Positions 51,302 to 60,868 of a DNA stretch of 64,000 bases are shown here, piece after piece. The translations under genes and the position numbers were made by a program. Numbering within the stretch: position 1 is the stretch's first letter; each line of letters starts with the position of its first letter. The stretch spans positions 1 to 64,000 of the forward strand of contig NZ_JBNNIX010000002.1 in assembly GCF_050269735.1 (NCBI RefSeq). Direction: 5' to 3'. The stretch comes from Paenisporosarcina sp050269735. GTDB lineage: Bacteria; Bacillota; Bacilli; Bacillales_A; Planococcaceae. The notes beneath the pieces were generated by a model. The model made no database searches, was not told the origin of the DNA, and saw nothing but the letters and a program-made list of their open reading frames with translations.

Positions 51302-51751
51302 CGTGCTATACTCCATAAATATTTTCTAGGTGAGATATATTAATTTCTCAACTTTCGCATAGAAAAATATTCTCCAATCTTATGGGATTCTAGGCTGATG
51401 CAAAAACTGATATCCCAATTGACTTTAGCCACTTAGCTCTTTCATACCCAATCATCGCACATTGATTGTACATCCTACATACCATGGAAATGAAGACAAT
51501 AATGTGTTCTTAGTTATGACGAGGATTTCATCGACAACCTGTCACTTTTATTGATAGGCTATATTCTAATAATTGTGAGGTTAAGGTTAATATTCTGCAA
51601 AAGAAGAAGCGCTTGGCAAAAGATGCTTTTTCAACGTGAACGTCCTTTATTAAATCCAAGAGTCGGGTTTGTCGTAGATTAACAACTTAAAATTGTGCAC
51701 ACTTTAAACCAAATAGAAATAAGCTTCGCACAACCGAGTAAAATCAGAAGG

Positions 51752-51785
51752 AACCTGCCAAAATTTCATCTTTGGCAGGTTGTTT
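51752..51785 (+). terminator. Terminator-like hairpin
   Basis: AACCTGCCAAA and TTTGGCAGGTT pair around 8 bases and GTTTT follows. No gene lies directly upstream, so it may end a small RNA or be a remnant. Confidence 0.5.
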
Positions 51786-51893
51786 TCCCGAGACGAAGGT
51801 GTCGATTCTTTCGTTACCCAAAAGCACTTAAACATGAGCACATCGATTTTCGGTATGCGACAGACGAAAATTCGCCGCAGGATTGCCCAAGAG

Positions 51894-51938
51894 AAAGAAC
51901 CCTGGCGAAGTGACAACGTCACTTCGCCAGGGTTCTTT
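51894..51938. repeat. Perfect 21-bp palindromic hairpin
   Basis: The arm from 51894 to 51914 (starting AAAGAACCCTGG, ending AAGTGAC) is exactly complementary to 51918-51938, with only AAC between. Such a stem is longer than needed for a terminator. It is GC-richer than its surroundings. Confidence 0.8.
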
Positions 51939-52203
51939 GCGTTTAGGTCAATGGTGCAGTAAATTGAAGTCCGAAGCGAGTCGGAAGTCGATGTGATTCC
52001 ATGTCAATGCATCGAGTAAGACGTTTCTTCTTTAGTCTAGATTCTAATTAAAAAGAGTCTATTATAGGTTTCAGTAAAGTGGAAGTTTATTTTCATGCTG
52101 CGAAAGTTGAGTTTATTTAAAACATCTTTCATCCCAACAGGATACGTCATATTTAAACATGATATGATAGATATAGTTTTTTTATAAAGGAGTTCAACTA
52201 AGA

Positions 52204-55200
52204 ATGCAATCATTTGATGACCAAATAAATCACTTACTAAAAGAAACGGCACGAGCCTATACATTATATAAAAAAGCGGACGATATGGAGCGAATAAATA
52301 AAACGACTTTATTTGCTCAAAAATTAATGGACAGGGAATTTACAATTGGATTCGCTGGACACTTTTCTGCAGGCAAATCTAGTATGATCAATGCTTTGAC
52401 TGGTGAGCAACTTCTGCCATCCAGTCCGATCCCGACAAGTGCTAATATCGTGAAAATACATAAAGCTACAAATGATTTTGCGATTGTATATATGCAAAAT
52501 CAACAACCTGTCAAATTTACGGGAGATTATGATTTTGCAACGGTTAAAGAATTTTGTAAGGATGGGGATGCTGTTTCTCAAATTGAGATAGGCCATGAAT
52601 CTTCAGTATTGCCAGAAGGAATCACCGTCATGGATACACCTGGAGTTGACTCTACAGATGATGCACACCGCATGTCGACAGAATCATCTTTACACTTGGC
52701 AGATATTGTTTTCTATATGATGGACTATAATCACGTCCAATCGGAGCTGAACTTCGGGTTTACAAAACAACTGATGAAATATAACGACAATGTCTATTTG
52801 ATCGTTAACCAGATAGATAAACACCGTGAAAATGAATTAACGTTTACGCAATTTAAAGATTCTGTACATGATTCATTCAAAGCATGGGGCGTCATTCCTA
52901 AAGAGATCTTCTTTACATCTTTAAAAGATACTGATCATCCTCAAAACGATTTAAATGAAGTCCGGGAAATCGTCTTATACAGTATGAACAACTGGCAAGA
53001 CCAATTAGTGAAGTCTTCAACTAATACATTAACGAAATTACATGATGAACATATCGAATATTTATCGGCAGAAGTAGAGGAGTGCCAGGCTACTTTCGCT
53101 AACGTATTATCCACGGACGAGTGGGAACAGAAAGAAGAAATGAAATTAACGGCCCTACACTATCAAAAACAGGCAAATTTACTTTCATCTAAAGCTTGGA
53201 AAGAAACGTTCGAATCTAATCGTAAAAATTTGCTTGATAATGCTGCGATGATGCCTTATGAGCTACGGGATAAATTAAGATCATATTTGGAATCGAAACA
53301 GGAAAATTTCAAGGTGGGGCTTTTCTTCAGTGGAAAGAAAACAGAAGAAGAAAGAAATTTACGCGGACAGCTGGTTGAGAAAGAGTACGATAACGTTATT
53401 CAGTCTCAAATTTCAGGACATATGCGTTCATTAATGAAACAGTCGTTAAAAGATGTTGGATTATTAAGTGATGAACAATCACTGGCCATTGATCAAATGG
53501 AGTTCCATCCCCCTCTAAAAATCATTGATGAACAAATTCAAAAAGGGTCATTGGTTACGGCAGATTCAGTGTTGAATTTTGCAAATCGTGTTACTGATAC
53601 GACGAAAAAGTGGTTTATCCAACAAACGGATGGATGGAAAAACGTCCAAGCAAAAGTCATTGATGACTTACCGGAAGATAATTTTGGTCTAGCGGATTCT
53701 AAATCTCGTGCCTATCAAGAAAAGTTATTGGCGATTGAGACATTGGAACAAATGCACAATCAGCTTAAAGCTTTTACAAAAGAATGGGACAACCCTTCAA
53801 GAAACATAGACAGTCTTGCTACTGAGCTGGTAGAGACATGGATGAAAAACCATGAGTTGGCGGAACAACAAATGGTCCCATTTGAATCTTCGATGATTGT
53901 CGAAAAAGACAAGGATGAAGAAGTGATAGAACTATTTACTGAAAAACCTGAATCATCAGGAGTCGAAGTGACTGATACGTTGACACGGGCGAAGTACATT
54001 GCAAGCCAGATTGAACATATCCAAGGCTTCTCTGAAGTTGCACGGTATCTGCAAACAAAATCTCAACGTCTAGAGAAACAGGACTTTACCATTGCTTTGT
54101 TCGGAGCATTCAGTGCAGGAAAATCGTCTTTCTCAAACGCATTGATGGGGGCCAATGTATTACCGGTTTCCCCGAACCCGACAACGGCTGCTATCAATAA
54201 GATTCGACCAGTCACTAAGGACCATCCACACGAAACGGCTGATGTGAAACTGAAAACGAAAGATCAATTTTTTGGAGATGTGGCTTCTTCGTTCGAAGCC
54301 ATCGGAATCATTGTTGGTTCATTAGATGAAGCCTACAAAAAGGCGAACGATATAGAAGGTATAACTTTAGAAAACGAAGGATTGCAAGTACACAAAGCAT
54401 TCATTCGTGCTTTTAAAGAAGGATATTCTGCATTCAAAGACAAGTTGGGAGAGACGTTGCGCGTCGATCGCGTTGAATTTGAAGCGTTCGTTGCTCAGGA
54501 AAACAAAAGTTGTTTCGTGGATACCATTGATTTTTACTACGATTGTCCATTAACGCGAATGGGTGTTACGCTCGTTGATACACCTGGAGCAGACTCCATT
54601 AATGCCCGACATACTGGGGTGGCATTTGAATATATCCGAAATGCTGATGCAATTCTTTTCATTACGTATTACAATCATGCATTTGCACGTGCGGACAGAG
54701 AATTTCTGATTCAATTGGGTCGTGTAAAAGATGCATTTGAATTAGATAAAATGTTCTTTATCGTCAATGCGATTGACTTGGCTTCAAGCGAAGAGGAAGC
54801 AAATGACGTCAAGAATTATGTGACGAGCGAATTACAACGATTCGGTATACGCTTCCCACGCGTATATGGTGTTTCAAGTCTACAAGCATTGAAAGAAAAA
54901 GAAGAGTCGATTTTATTGAATTCCGGCATGGAAATGTTTGAACAATCTTTCCAACAATTCTTATCCGAAGATTTAAAAGCGATGGCTGTCCAAGCACTAT
55001 CTGAAGAGACGGAAAAAACAGTTGCCCGATTAGCTTCATTAATAGAACAAACTGAAGTGAATTTATCCAGAAAAGAAGAGCGATTGCAGGAACTACGTCT
55101 GTTGGAACAAAAAATTCGTCAACGTTTGACGAGTTCAGCTGCAGGAGTCATTACAAAGAATGCCTATCAGGAACTAGACGAACTACTTTACTATGTATTG

Positions 55201-55818
55201 CAACGTGTCTATTATAGATATCCTGATTTCTTTAAAGAATCTTATAATCCTTCAGTTTTTGCGAACAGATCCTCAGCTGAAGCACTTGAGTTCGCCTTGA
55301 AAGAAACATTGTCCATGCTAAGTTTTGATTTTGAGCAGGAAATGCGTGTAACGAATTTCCGTTTGAATCAATGGATCGGAAAAGCATTACAACAACGACA
55401 AAAAGATGAAATGCACGAACTTAAAGAAAGTAACAACAGTTTTTCATTTATGCCTTATGAAATTGCGGAGGCGAAGCTGCTTGATTTTGATGGACCATTT
55501 GAAAATCCGACCGTTTACTCACATGTGAAATCACATTACAAAAATAATAAATCGTTCTTTGAGAAAAATGAAAAAGAGAAGCTGAGAGATGCATTGCAAG
55601 ATGCAACAAAACCAGAGGCGGAGCAATATTTAAATGCTCAAAATGTACGCATGAGAGATTGGGCAAGAGGTGTGATAGATTTGGAAGCTGAAGGATTAAG
55701 ACAGCATCTACTTCATGAGTCGCTTCAACAACTTGATTCCGAGAGAACTGCAATGCAAGAAGGCACGCGCCTAGAAGAGTGGAAAGCTGTATATAACAAT
55801 TTATCTAAAGGGGAATGA
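52204..55818 (+). CDS. dynA: Two-headed dynamin-like membrane GTPase DynA
   Basis: A 1204-residue protein made of two dynamin units in tandem. The first GTPase has GHFSAGKSSMINAL near 50, MDTPGVDSTDD near 142 and VNQIDKHREN near 200; the second has GAFSAGKSSFSNAL near 636, VDTPGADSINA near 792 and VNAIDLASSE near 855. Each is followed by long helices. Length and layout match B. subtilis DynA (YpbR), which binds and tethers membranes and helps repair envelope damage and resist phage. AAAGGAG lies before the ATG. The rhodanese gene follows after 4 bases. Confidence 0.93.
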   Translation: MQSFDDQINHLLKETARAYTLYKKADDMERINKTTLFAQKLMDREFTIGFAGHFSAGKSSMINALTGEQLLPSSPIPTSANIVKIHKATNDFAIVYMQNQQPVKFTGDYDFATVKEFCKDGDAVSQIEIGHESSVLPEGITVMDTPGVDSTDDAHRMSTESSLHLADIVFYMMDYNHVQSELNFGFTKQLMKYNDNVYLIVNQIDKHRENELTFTQFKDSVHDSFKAWGVIPKEIFFTSLKDTDHPQNDLNEVREIVLYSMNNWQDQLVKSSTNTLTKLHDEHIEYLSAEVEECQATFANVLSTDEWEQKEEMKLTALHYQKQANLLSSKAWKETFESNRKNLLDNAAMMPYELRDKLRSYLESKQENFKVGLFFSGKKTEEERNLRGQLVEKEYDNVIQSQISGHMRSLMKQSLKDVGLLSDEQSLAIDQMEFHPPLKIIDEQIQKGSLVTADSVLNFANRVTDTTKKWFIQQTDGWKNVQAKVIDDLPEDNFGLADSKSRAYQEKLLAIETLEQMHNQLKAFTKEWDNPSRNIDSLATELVETWMKNHELAEQQMVPFESSMIVEKDKDEEVIELFTEKPESSGVEVTDTLTRAKYIASQIEHIQGFSEVARYLQTKSQRLEKQDFTIALFGAFSAGKSSFSNALMGANVLPVSPNPTTAAINKIRPVTKDHPHETADVKLKTKDQFFGDVASSFEAIGIIVGSLDEAYKKANDIEGITLENEGLQVHKAFIRAFKEGYSAFKDKLGETLRVDRVEFEAFVAQENKSCFVDTIDFYYDCPLTRMGVTLVDTPGADSINARHTGVAFEYIRNADAILFITYYNHAFARADREFLIQLGRVKDAFELDKMFFIVNAIDLASSEEEANDVKNYVTSELQRFGIRFPRVYGVSSLQALKEKEESILLNSGMEMFEQSFQQFLSEDLKAMAVQALSEETEKTVARLASLIEQTEVNLSRKEERLQELRLLEQKIRQRLTSSAAGVITKNAYQELDELLYYVLQRVYYRYPDFFKESYNPSVFANRSSAEALEFALKETLSMLSFDFEQEMRVTNFRLNQWIGKALQQRQKDEMHELKESNNSFSFMPYEIAEAKLLDFDGPFENPTVYSHVKSHYKNNKSFFEKNEKEKLRDALQDATKPEAEQYLNAQNVRMRDWARGVIDLEAEGLRQHLLHESLQQLDSERTAMQEGTRLEEWKAVYNNLSKGE

Positions 55819-55822
55819 GCTG

Positions 55823-56641
55823 ATGGGTAAAGTTTGGAAGTCTGCAGAAGAACTGAAGAATTTAAATGTGCGATGGATTGATACTCGATTTTCACTGCAA
55901 GATGCTAATGCGGGCAAGGAGCTATATGATCATGGTCATATAGCTGGTGCCGTCTATTTGGATCTTGAGAAAGAATTATCAGATATGAGTAAATCAAGTG
56001 GACGCCATCCACTTCCGGACAAAACACAACTGCAAAATCTTTTTGAGTCTCGAGGATTAGAGTATTCGGATCATATTGTGATTTATGATCAAGGTGGAAT
56101 GCCATTTGCACCTAGAGCCTACTGGGTTTTTTGCTATGCTGGATTTCCACAAGTTACGTTGGTGAAGGAAGGATATGGGGAATTAATCAAAATGGGTTTT
56201 GAAGTTTCGACTAAAACTCCATCTTTCCCGACCTCAACATTGAACCTTCAGTGGAATGAAGACATTTTTTCGGATCGCGAGCAAGTGAAAGAAGTATCGG
56301 AAAATTCACAAGGTGTACTTCTGGATGCCCGTTCAGCTGAAAGATATGCAGGTATTCATGAACCGATTGATCACGTAGCAGGTCACATTCCATCTGCACG
56401 AAATTTGGACTGGGAACAATTAAAAGAAAATAATCGTTTTAAAGAAATTGCGGAAGTATTGCCAACTGTTGCAACAGTTGTTAAACAAGATGAAGAGATC
56501 ACGGTGTATTGTGGAAGTGGTGTAACTGCTGCTCCAGTATATGCCATGCTAAAAGAAGCGGGCTATCCGAAAGTGAAATTATATGTAGGTAGTTACAGTG
56601 ACTGGATTACAGCCTACCCAGTGGACAACAAACTGACCTAG
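55823..56641 (+). CDS. Tandem-rhodanese sulfurtransferase
   Basis: A 272-residue protein with two rhodanese domains. The first (about 10-125) is inactive-like; it contains LYDHGHIAGAVYLDLEKELS and VIYDQGGMPFAPRAYWVFCY. The second (about 155-268) has the active loop CGSGVTA near 231, with Cys as the sulfur carrier. The loop sequence is closer to 3-mercaptopyruvate sulfurtransferase than to the CRKGVT of classical rhodanese. It follows dynA closely and probably shares its transcript. Confidence 0.85.
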   Translation: MGKVWKSAEELKNLNVRWIDTRFSLQDANAGKELYDHGHIAGAVYLDLEKELSDMSKSSGRHPLPDKTQLQNLFESRGLEYSDHIVIYDQGGMPFAPRAYWVFCYAGFPQVTLVKEGYGELIKMGFEVSTKTPSFPTSTLNLQWNEDIFSDREQVKEVSENSQGVLLDARSAERYAGIHEPIDHVAGHIPSARNLDWEQLKENNRFKEIAEVLPTVATVVKQDEEITVYCGSGVTAAPVYAMLKEAGYPKVKLYVGSYSDWITAYPVDNKLT

Positions 56642-56655
56642 ATTAACTAAAATTA

Positions 56656-56699
56656 AAGACAAAAAAACGAAGAGCAAATGCTCTTCGTTTTTTTGTCTT
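56656..56699. terminator. Bidirectional terminator
   Basis: AAGACAAAAAAACGAAGAGC and its exact complement face each other across a few bases, with long A and T runs. It lies between the convergent rhodanese and DUF2187-like genes. Confidence 0.93.
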
Positions 56700-56922
56700 A
56701 TGAGAATACTTTATAATTTTTATGTGATACTACTGTTAATGTTGATGCGGCACCAATTTTTTTTGCGTCTTCTTGAGAAATTTCAACGATGCATGAATTT
56801 TCAAGGATTTTGAAAATTGCCCCTTCAACTTCTACATCACGACGAACGAATGTGATTTTTTCACGAATTCTTCGTGCTTGTACAAATTCGGATACTTCTT
56901 TTTCATGTTTTTGGAACGTCAT
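56698..56922 (-). CDS. Small DUF2187-like protein
   Basis: A 74-residue protein. The C-terminal part VEGAIFKILENSCIVEISQE resembles the DUF2187 (YkvS-like) beta domain, with KIGAASTLTVVSHKNYKVF at the end. The N-terminal 25 residues are helical and charged. The family function is unknown. A weak GGGG site precedes the ATG at 56922. Confidence 0.55.
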   Translation of the reverse strand: MTFQKHEKEVSEFVQARRIREKITFVRRDVEVEGAIFKILENSCIVEISQEDAKKIGAASTLTVVSHKNYKVFS

Positions 56923-57131
56923 CTGAATTCCCCATTTCTATAACACTAATGTCATATCGACTACATTCAGCTCGAAACGAGTCGAAAGAGTCTCATGAGA
57001 TTTTGTCGTATTATGAAGTTAATATGTTTCTATTATAACATAGTTTTCTGTTTTAATCTATCACGCCCGATTCATTGGTATACTGAAGATACAAAGAAGA
57101 GTGTAAAACTCTTAAATAAAGGGAGATTTTA

Positions 57132-58577
57132 ATGACAAACACACAATTTAAAGATTTTGGTATTTCAGACGACATAATTCGCGCACTTGAAGGATTGGGG
57201 TTTACATCACCGACTGAAGTGCAATCAAAAGTGATTCCTACTGCATTGGCAAAGCGAGATGTATCAGTAAAATCACAAACAGGAAGTGGTAAAACAGCTG
57301 CATTTGGTATTCCTATTTGTGAGTTGGTGGACTGGGATGAAAACAAACCCCAAGCTCTAGTATTAACACCAACACGCGAATTAGCCATGCAAGTTTCGCA
57401 AGATATAATGAGTTTCGGTCGTTTTAAGCGGATTAAAGCTACTGCGATTTATGGAAAACAGCCGTTTGCCTTCCAACGTACAGAATTAAAACAAAAATCC
57501 CATGTCGTAGTAGGAACGCCAGGTCGTGTGATGGATCACATTGAACGCCATACACTGGATTTAAGTAAAGTTGAAATACTGGTCATCGACGAAGCGGACG
57601 AAATGTTGAGCATGGGCTTTATTGAATTAGTCGAATCCATTATCAGTCACTTGCCGAAAAAAAGATTAACCATGTTGTTCTCCGCAACACTTCCTAAAGA
57701 TGTGGAGAAACTATGCCATAAATATATGGACAATCCTCTGGACATCGAAATTGAAAAGACACAAAATGTAACCCAACAAATTGATCACTCTGTATACATC
57801 GTAAAAGAAGCAGAGAAATTTGCCTTGTTAAAAGACATTACGATGGTTGAAAATCCAGACAGCTGTATCATTTTTTGCCGTACAAAAGATAATGTCGATC
57901 AACTTGTGGACTTATTGGATGATGAAGGTTATACAGTCGATAAAATTCATGGCGGGATGGAACAAAATGAGCGTTTCGACGTGATGAATGATTTTAAACG
58001 TGGAGATTTCCGTTATTTAATTGCTACCGATGTTGCGGCTCGCGGAATTGATATTGACCGTATTACCCATGTCATCAATTACGATATGCCTTTGGAAAAC
58101 GAGAGCTATGTTCATCGTACAGGTAGAACTGGGAGAGCAGGGGAAGTCGGAAAAGCGATTACACTTGTAACACCCTACGAGGATCGATTCCTTGCATCGG
58201 TTGAAAAGTATATCGGCTTTGATATTCCGTTGAAAGATGCGCCTTCAAAAGAACGCGTAGTTAAAGCAAAGGCTGCCTTTAAACAAAAAATGAATGAACA
58301 ACCTGAAATCAAAGTCGATAAAAAAGAACAGTTAAATGAAGATATTACGAAATTGTACTTTAACGGTGGTAAGAAGAAGAAAATCCGTGCTGTGGACTTT
58401 GTCGGAACCATTGCAAAATTGGATGGAATGACTGCGCAAGATATCGGCATCATTACGATCCAGGACAATGTTTCTTATGTGGAAATTTTAAATGGAAAGG
58501 GACCCCTAGTTTTGAAGCAAATGAGAAACACAACAATAAAGGGGAAACTCTTAAAAGTTCATATCGCAAATAAATAA
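57132..58577 (+). CDS. dbpA: DEAD-box RNA helicase DbpA (YxiN type)
   Basis: A 481-residue helicase. The core has SQTGSGKTAAFGIP near 50, VIDEADEML (DEAD) near 153, SATLP near 187 and HRTGRTGRAGEVGKAI near 328. The C-terminal RNA-binding domain has LYFNGGKKKKIRAVDFVGTI near 413, very close to B. subtilis DbpA/YxiN, which binds a hairpin of 23S rRNA during large-subunit assembly. GGGAG precedes the ATG. A strong terminator follows. Confidence 0.95.
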   Translation: MTNTQFKDFGISDDIIRALEGLGFTSPTEVQSKVIPTALAKRDVSVKSQTGSGKTAAFGIPICELVDWDENKPQALVLTPTRELAMQVSQDIMSFGRFKRIKATAIYGKQPFAFQRTELKQKSHVVVGTPGRVMDHIERHTLDLSKVEILVIDEADEMLSMGFIELVESIISHLPKKRLTMLFSATLPKDVEKLCHKYMDNPLDIEIEKTQNVTQQIDHSVYIVKEAEKFALLKDITMVENPDSCIIFCRTKDNVDQLVDLLDDEGYTVDKIHGGMEQNERFDVMNDFKRGDFRYLIATDVAARGIDIDRITHVINYDMPLENESYVHRTGRTGRAGEVGKAITLVTPYEDRFLASVEKYIGFDIPLKDAPSKERVVKAKAAFKQKMNEQPEIKVDKKEQLNEDITKLYFNGGKKKKIRAVDFVGTIAKLDGMTAQDIGIITIQDNVSYVEILNGKGPLVLKQMRNTTIKGKLLKVHIANK

Positions 58578-58613
58578 CAAGATAATATTATTATGTAAAC
58601 TAAATAACGAAAC

Positions 58614-58650
58614 AAAACACAGCTTCCTAATCATGGAAGCTGTGTTTTTA
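58614..58650 (+). terminator. Terminator after dbpA
   Basis: AAAACACAGCTTCC and GGAAGCTGTGTTTT are exact complements around 7 bases, with further T. Confidence 0.93.
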
Positions 58651-58726
58651 TTGAAGGGAAGAGAATATAAATCAATATATCGCTATAAAAATTTATGTTC
58701 TCTACTTGCACTCGATAAAAAAGAAG

Positions 58727-58859
58727 GTGGTCGGCTATTTCTTTCGCTTTCCGCGGACGAAACGCAAGCCTCCTCGACTCAGCTGTCTCTGACAGCGGAG
58801 CCTGCGGGGTCTAGCTTGTTCCGTTTATTCCGCAGGAGTCTTCAGAAATAGCCGACCAC
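58727..58859. repeat. MITE-like palindromic intergenic repeat (133 bp)
   Basis: Ends in exact 15-base inverted repeats, GTGGTCGGCTATTTC and GAAATAGCCGACCAC. The inside is GC-rich with CTTTCCGCGGACGAA and CCGCAGGAGTC, a pattern I recognise as a dispersed intergenic repeat in Bacilli. No gene is inside. Confidence 0.75.
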
Positions 58860-58905
58860 TATCCTATTAACTATTTTGAAGAGGAACGCTGACAGAGCGC
58901 GTTCT

Positions 58906-59195
58906 GTTGATTGGAGTGGAGGCGGCGAAAACAAGACTGCTCCTGCGGTTACTCCTCGCAAAGATTAGGACCAAATTGCCTTTGGTCCCAATCTTTTCAG
59001 CGGGAACAGCACGAACTGAAGGCCCCGCAAGAAATAAAGGAACGAAGACTAAGTGCGCCACATCGTGTTGCTCCTGCGATTACTCGTCGCAAAATGCAGG
59101 GCTAAGATATTTGGCAACGTCTTCGTGACCAACATCCTGTTGGCCCGAGGAGACTGAAGCCGTGCCCGCGAAACGCGTCCGCCGCAAGGGAAATC
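58906..59195. repeat. Second dispersed intergenic repeat, longer
   Basis: Starts with ATTGGAGTGGAGGCGGCGAA and ends with GCCCGCGAAACGCGTCCGCC, the same family style as 58727-58859 read in reverse. The block TGCTCCTGCGRTTACTCSTC occurs twice (about 58939 and 59070), so the copy seems to contain an internal duplication or a second insertion. Short frames inside are not genes. Confidence 0.6.
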
Positions 59196-59270
59196 AACAT
59201 TTTCTTACATTGCCACTTTTTAAGAGTATGCAGTTATATTAACTTGTTTTATTCTTTCTCTACAGTCAGA

Positions 59271-59302
59271 CACAGCTGCCTAATTATAGCAGCTGCGTTT
59301 TT
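59271..59302 (+). terminator. Hairpin next to the lipid kinase gene
   Basis: CAGCTGC and GCAGCTG pair around 9 bases, and GTTTTTAA follows on the plus strand. It lies just beyond the stop of the leftward kinase gene. Confidence 0.5.
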
Positions 59303-60200
59303 AATTGGTGTTGGCCGGTACTAAAAACCGAATGGCTTTTGGTTTTATGGTAATTTCTACTGGTGTTTGTAAATAAATTTCTCCATCCATATCCACATTT
59401 TTCGGTTCATCTGTTTTAATCACAATGTGTTTACCGGTATAGTGTGTCACGTTCATCAAATCGTCTGGCATAATGTCCGGCTGAGACAAAGAGAACCATT
59501 CGCGAATGGCTGTCATTGTTGACGATTGAATGAGGACCACATCCAATTGGCCATCAGAAGGGTCAATAATGTCTAGAGGGAAACGGTGGGTTCCGATTGA
59601 TTTCCCATTCATGACTAGCAACATGACAGCTTGTTCCTTATAAGTAATCCCATCAATCTCTAAATGGATTGGAAATGGTTCACTTTGCTTGAACGTTTGT
59701 AACGCACTCATAAAATAGCTTAACTTTCCGTATTTCCCTTTAAGATCCGGATTAATGTTTTCTGACGCCTCCGCAATTAACCCAATTCCTGCAAAGTTCA
59801 TGAACAGACCTTCATTGATTTGTGCTAAATCCACATCTCGAATGACTCCATTTACAATTTCCTCTGCCGCTTCTTTAAGGAAAGGTGGAATGCCTAGGGT
59901 ACGGGCAAAATCATTGCAAGTGCCTCCAGGAAGCAAACCGATGATGGGGAAATTCTCAATCTTCTCCAATACTTGAACAGCTGTGTGCAGCGTGCCATCT
60001 CCACCCATCAAAAATAAAACATCCGCATACGATGCGTCCATGCATGCTTGTTTAAATTCTTCAGGAGATAGAGTCTGAACGATTGTTAGTTTGTGACAAT
60101 GAGTTGCAATGACTGGAACTACATTTGATAGTGCTTGCTCTGCAGAGTCCTGCCCAGCTTGTCCATTAAATAATAGAACGCCATGTTTGAAACGGGGCAT
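59301..60200 (-). CDS. Diacylglycerol kinase family lipid kinase (YegS/BmrU type)
   Basis: A 299-residue lipid kinase. The DAGK catalytic domain has the ATP-binding motif MGGDGTLHTAV near 62 and LLPGGTCNDFARTLGIP near 88. The C-terminal beta domain has VDLAQINEGLFMNFAGIGLI and NVDMDGEIYLQTPVEITI. Family members phosphorylate diacylglycerol or related lipids; the substrate here is not known. GAAGGTGAAAAG precedes the ATG. It is divergent from the SRPBCC gene. Confidence 0.88.
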   Translation of the reverse strand: MPRFKHGVLLFNGQAGQDSAEQALSNVVPVIATHCHKLTIVQTLSPEEFKQACMDASYADVLFLMGGDGTLHTAVQVLEKIENFPIIGLLPGGTCNDFARTLGIPPFLKEAAEEIVNGVIRDVDLAQINEGLFMNFAGIGLIAEASENINPDLKGKYGKLSYFMSALQTFKQSEPFPIHLEIDGITYKEQAVMLLVMNGKSIGTHRFPLDIIDPSDGQLDVVLIQSSTMTAIREWFSLSQPDIMPDDLMNVTHYTGKHIVIKTDEPKNVDMDGEIYLQTPVEITIKPKAIRFLVPANTN

Positions 60201-60278
60201 CTTTTCACCTTCTCATGAAGTATAATATTACTAAAATCAATTGAAATTACTATAACATACTTAATGGGAGTGATTGAA

Positions 60279-60734
60279 TTGTCAAACCAAAAATTTGTTT
60301 ATACCACGTATATCCGCACCAATCCAAATAGGCTTTGGCAAGCACTGACTAGTAGTGAAGATACTGAACGATATTTCTTTAACAGTAAAGTTCAGTCCAC
60401 TTGGCAAGTTGGAGAAAATGTCACTTTTTTTAGGGATTCTAAATTAGATGTAATGGGTGAATTGCTAGAACTCGAGCATTGCAAAAAGTTATCCTTTACG
60501 TGGACATCCCCAGAAGATCCAACTTCGCGAAATGAGCCTACAGTCGTTACGTTTTTGATTAAAGAACTAGAAGAAACAGTGAAACTGACATTGATTCATT
60601 CTAATTTGGTGGAGAGCGACATCGTGGAAGATTCTGATACGTTTTGGGGACTTAACAATGGATGGCCGGCTATTTTGAGCAACTTGAAAAGTTACCTTGA
60701 AACAGGAAATACACTAAAGGCAATTCAAGCTTAA
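60279..60734 (+). CDS. SRPBCC (AHSA1-like) protein
   Basis: A 151-residue protein with the START/AHSA1 fold pattern: FVYTTYIRTNPNRLWQALTS at the start, then WQVGENVTFFRDSKLDVMGE, KLSFTWTSP, VVTFLIKEL and a long C-terminal helix (NNGWPAILSNLKSYLETG). Such proteins bind hydrophobic ligands or partner proteins; they often pair with ArsR regulators, but none is adjacent here. The TTG at 60279 follows GGGAGTG at 8 bases; the frame ATG at 60264 lies upstream of that site. Confidence 0.82.
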   Translation: MSNQKFVYTTYIRTNPNRLWQALTSSEDTERYFFNSKVQSTWQVGENVTFFRDSKLDVMGELLELEHCKKLSFTWTSPEDPTSRNEPTVVTFLIKELEETVKLTLIHSNLVESDIVEDSDTFWGLNNGWPAILSNLKSYLETGNTLKAIQA

Positions 60735-60868
60735 TAGGCATACCACACAGTTTAAGAGGAAATTATCAACATTAGCCAGAGAATAAGTGTTCTGTTATAC
60801 TCAAAAATATGTAAAATCGTTGTCTTCCACAAGATAGCGATTTTTTGTTTTTAAAAAGGAGTTTTCGT

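Larger units (their letters stand above)
51302..52203. other. Gene-free region before dynA
   Basis: About 900 bases without a gene that can be supported. Short frames at 51695-51962 on both strands lack ribosome sites and family features. The region holds the hairpin AACCTGCCAAA/TTTGGCAGGTT (51752-51781) followed by TGTTTT, and the long perfect palindrome at 51894-51938. The AAAGGAG site of dynA is at 52186-52192. Confidence 0.5.

Noticed and set aside
51410..51480. Short minus-strand frame of 27 codons before dynA
   Set aside because: It reads like protein but is very short, with no clear ribosome site and no recognised family. It could be a remnant but cannot be supported.
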